Source: Epulopiscium sp. Nele67-Bin004 (lineage in GTDB: Bacteria > Bacillota_A > Clostridia > Lachnospirales > Cellulosilyticaceae). From it: a stretch of DNA of 7,049 nucleotides. Below are positions 6,178 to 7,049 of this stretch, piece by piece (within the stretch, counting starts at the first letter, position 1; each line of letters begins with the position of its first letter). The notes under the pieces are model-generated. The model had not been told where the DNA came from. It searched no databases and worked only from the letters and a program-made list of their open reading frames with translations. Made by a program: the position numbers and the translations under genes. The stretch covers positions 1-7,049 of the forward strand of contig LNZQ01000072.1 in assembly GCA_002007315.1 (NCBI GenBank). Direction: 5' to 3'.

Positions 6178-6340
6178 AAAAACAGGGCTTGATTTTTAAC
6201 CCACAGTTAACTAAGCAACATTATACTTCCTTCCTACATACCTAAAAGCCTCATGGGATATGCGGTTCTAAAACGTGACATTCCTAAAACTCTGAATGTC
6301 ATTTTTTCATTAGGGCTGATATAATGATTTGTCGATATCA
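6178..6340. other. Transition zone holding the right bacteria/eukaryote junction
   Basis: No gene is visible here. The first bases after the lyase stop, an A-run and CAGGGCTTG (6178-6191), look like the left arm of a bacterial terminator whose matching right arm (CAAGCCCTG) is absent. That would place the junction near 6192-6200. Against this, a second hairpin with a T-run at 6270-6307 could be the true terminator and would push the junction to its right. Beyond about 6340 the sequence reads like the eukaryotic flank. I cannot fix the breakpoint more closely. Confidence 0.55.
6270..6307 (+). terminator. Terminator-like hairpin downstream of the lyase gene
   Basis: TGACATTC (6276-6283) and GAATGTCA (6294-6301) are perfect reverse complements around a 10-nt loop. 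They are followed by six T (6302-6307) and preceded by AAAACG, which can partly pair with the T-run. This is the form of an intrinsic terminator, 92 nt after the lyase stop. Whether this stretch is bacterial or eukaryotic is unresolved. If eukaryotic, it is simply a small palindrome. Confidence 0.3.
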
Positions 6341-6433
6341 CTGACTGAGACTGGCACTTTGCAGTGAATCAGGGTTATTCAGAAAGCTTGTGTTCAGATT
6401 GGAACAATACGCTACGCTGCGCTTCTTAACAGA

Positions 6434-6458
6434 TGACGTCGCTACGAGCTGATTGGCT
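6434..6458. promoter_or_regulatory. CRE-like site next to an inverted CCAAT box
   Basis: TGACGTC (6434-6440) is 7 of 8 bases of the cAMP response element, and GATTGGCT (6451-6458) contains an inverted CCAAT core 12 nt later. This pairing occurs in vertebrate promoters. There is no downstream exon or first-codon evidence in the remaining 590 bases, so this is weak. Confidence 0.15.
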
Positions 6459-6777
6459 GTTGAAACAAGTGACTTACGTTCTAAAACTGACCCTCTTGTG
6501 ACTTGACAAGCTGAGTTGCAGGCGACACCGTCAGCCGGCTTGAGTCGAGCTGAGACGGACCAGTTTACACCGCTGCAACTTTCCCTGCAACCGTTTGGTC
6601 TCATTGTTAATCTTTGGTGCAGACTGGACTTAAAAGAGAGAGCGACAACAAACAAAATAAAACACCAGCTGGAGCAAAAACAGGGAGGGGAGGGTGCAGC
6701 GGAGTTGCTTCTTTAGGAGTCTCATGCTACAGCTAGCTTGATTTCCAGACGTTGCCAACCCCAACTTTAAACTTAAC

Positions 6778-6822
6778 CAAAAAAAATTTGTTTTTAATCA
6801 GGAAAGGTTCAAAAAAAATTTT
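6778..6822. repeat. Short direct repeat of a C-A8-T tract
   Basis: CAAAAAAAATTT occurs at 6778-6789 and again at 6810-6821, 32 nt apart. The second copy is inside a small inverted repeat, AGGAAA (6800-6805) and TTTCCT (6820-6825). It is of low complexity, with no assigned function. Confidence 0.4.
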
Positions 6823-7049
6823 CCTGCAAATCAAATCACATGTAAATTGTTGTAATTTTGAGCGCCGTGCAAAAAATGCCACGTTTTATTCATTCATGTA
6901 ACTTAGTTTTATTGTAATTTCGATAGAAATCGCAGATAATTTAGGTTCACATGAGCGCTGCAGTGACCTCTTGACCCGCTTTACAGCAGTTTGTCTCAAC
7001 TTCAACGCTGTGGGAGTTCTGGACCAGAATGTCCCGATTCAGGGCGGAA

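Larger units (their letters stand above)
6341..7049. other. Right flank: eukaryote-like non-coding DNA
   Basis: No bacterial gene is supported. Short frames on both strands (for example 6338-6655 minus and 6516-6716 plus) give low-complexity or unrecognisable peptides without start signals. The texture matches the left flank: mixed composition, A/T homopolymer tracts (6779-6789 and 6811-6822) and no operon structure. A TGACGTC with an inverted CCAAT nearby (6434-6458) is promoter-like but isolated. The stretch could be intronic, intergenic or part of an interspersed repeat; I cannot name a family. Confidence 0.6.

Noticed and set aside
6338..6716. Frames at 6338-6655 (minus) and 6516-6716 (plus)
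   Set aside because: They overlap on opposite strands, have no homology I can recognise and sit in the non-coding flank.

Overview
The window looks chimeric. A compact, intron-free bacterial gene cluster (about 1771 to at least 6177, all on the + strand) sits between two stretches with no credible bacterial gene that read like vertebrate, probably fish-like, intergenic or intronic DNA (1 to about 1765, and about 6310 to 7049). The flanks carry an (AC)n microsatellite, several polypyrimidine-AG sites resembling splice acceptors, and only short ORFs with implausible translations. The host assignment rests on sequence texture and is weaker than the bacterial one.

The bacterial block is AT-rich, uses Shine-Dalgarno sites and a TTG start, and has a gene order typical of Clostridia, especially Lachnospirales-like Firmicutes. 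The genes are ireB (5' end lost at the left junction), ruvX, a DUF1292 gene, a Fur-family regulator, rnj (RNase J) and a methionine gamma-lyase-family PLP enzyme. ireB, ruvX and the DUF1292 gene are closely spaced, with a small hairpin plus T-run between ireB and ruvX. The regulator has its own promoter, a perfect TTGACA-17-TATAAT at 2727-2755, with Fur/PerR-box-like sequences on both sides, which suggests autoregulation. rnj follows after 19 nt, and the lyase gene starts inside the last codons of rnj, so fur-rnj-lyase probably form one transcript.

These are core housekeeping genes rather than a new system: DNA repair and recombination (RuvX), a phosphoprotein linked to a Ser/Thr kinase (IreB), metal-dependent regulation (Fur), RNA turnover (RNase J) and a PLP-dependent C-S-lyase-like enzyme. 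The main anomaly is their placement inside eukaryote-like sequence. An assembly chimera or contaminant, for example from a gut bacterium of the host, is the most economical explanation. Real lateral transfer cannot be excluded from sequence alone. The left boundary is well constrained, just after the (AC)n tract at about 1760-1770. The right boundary is only known to lie between 6178 and about 6340.
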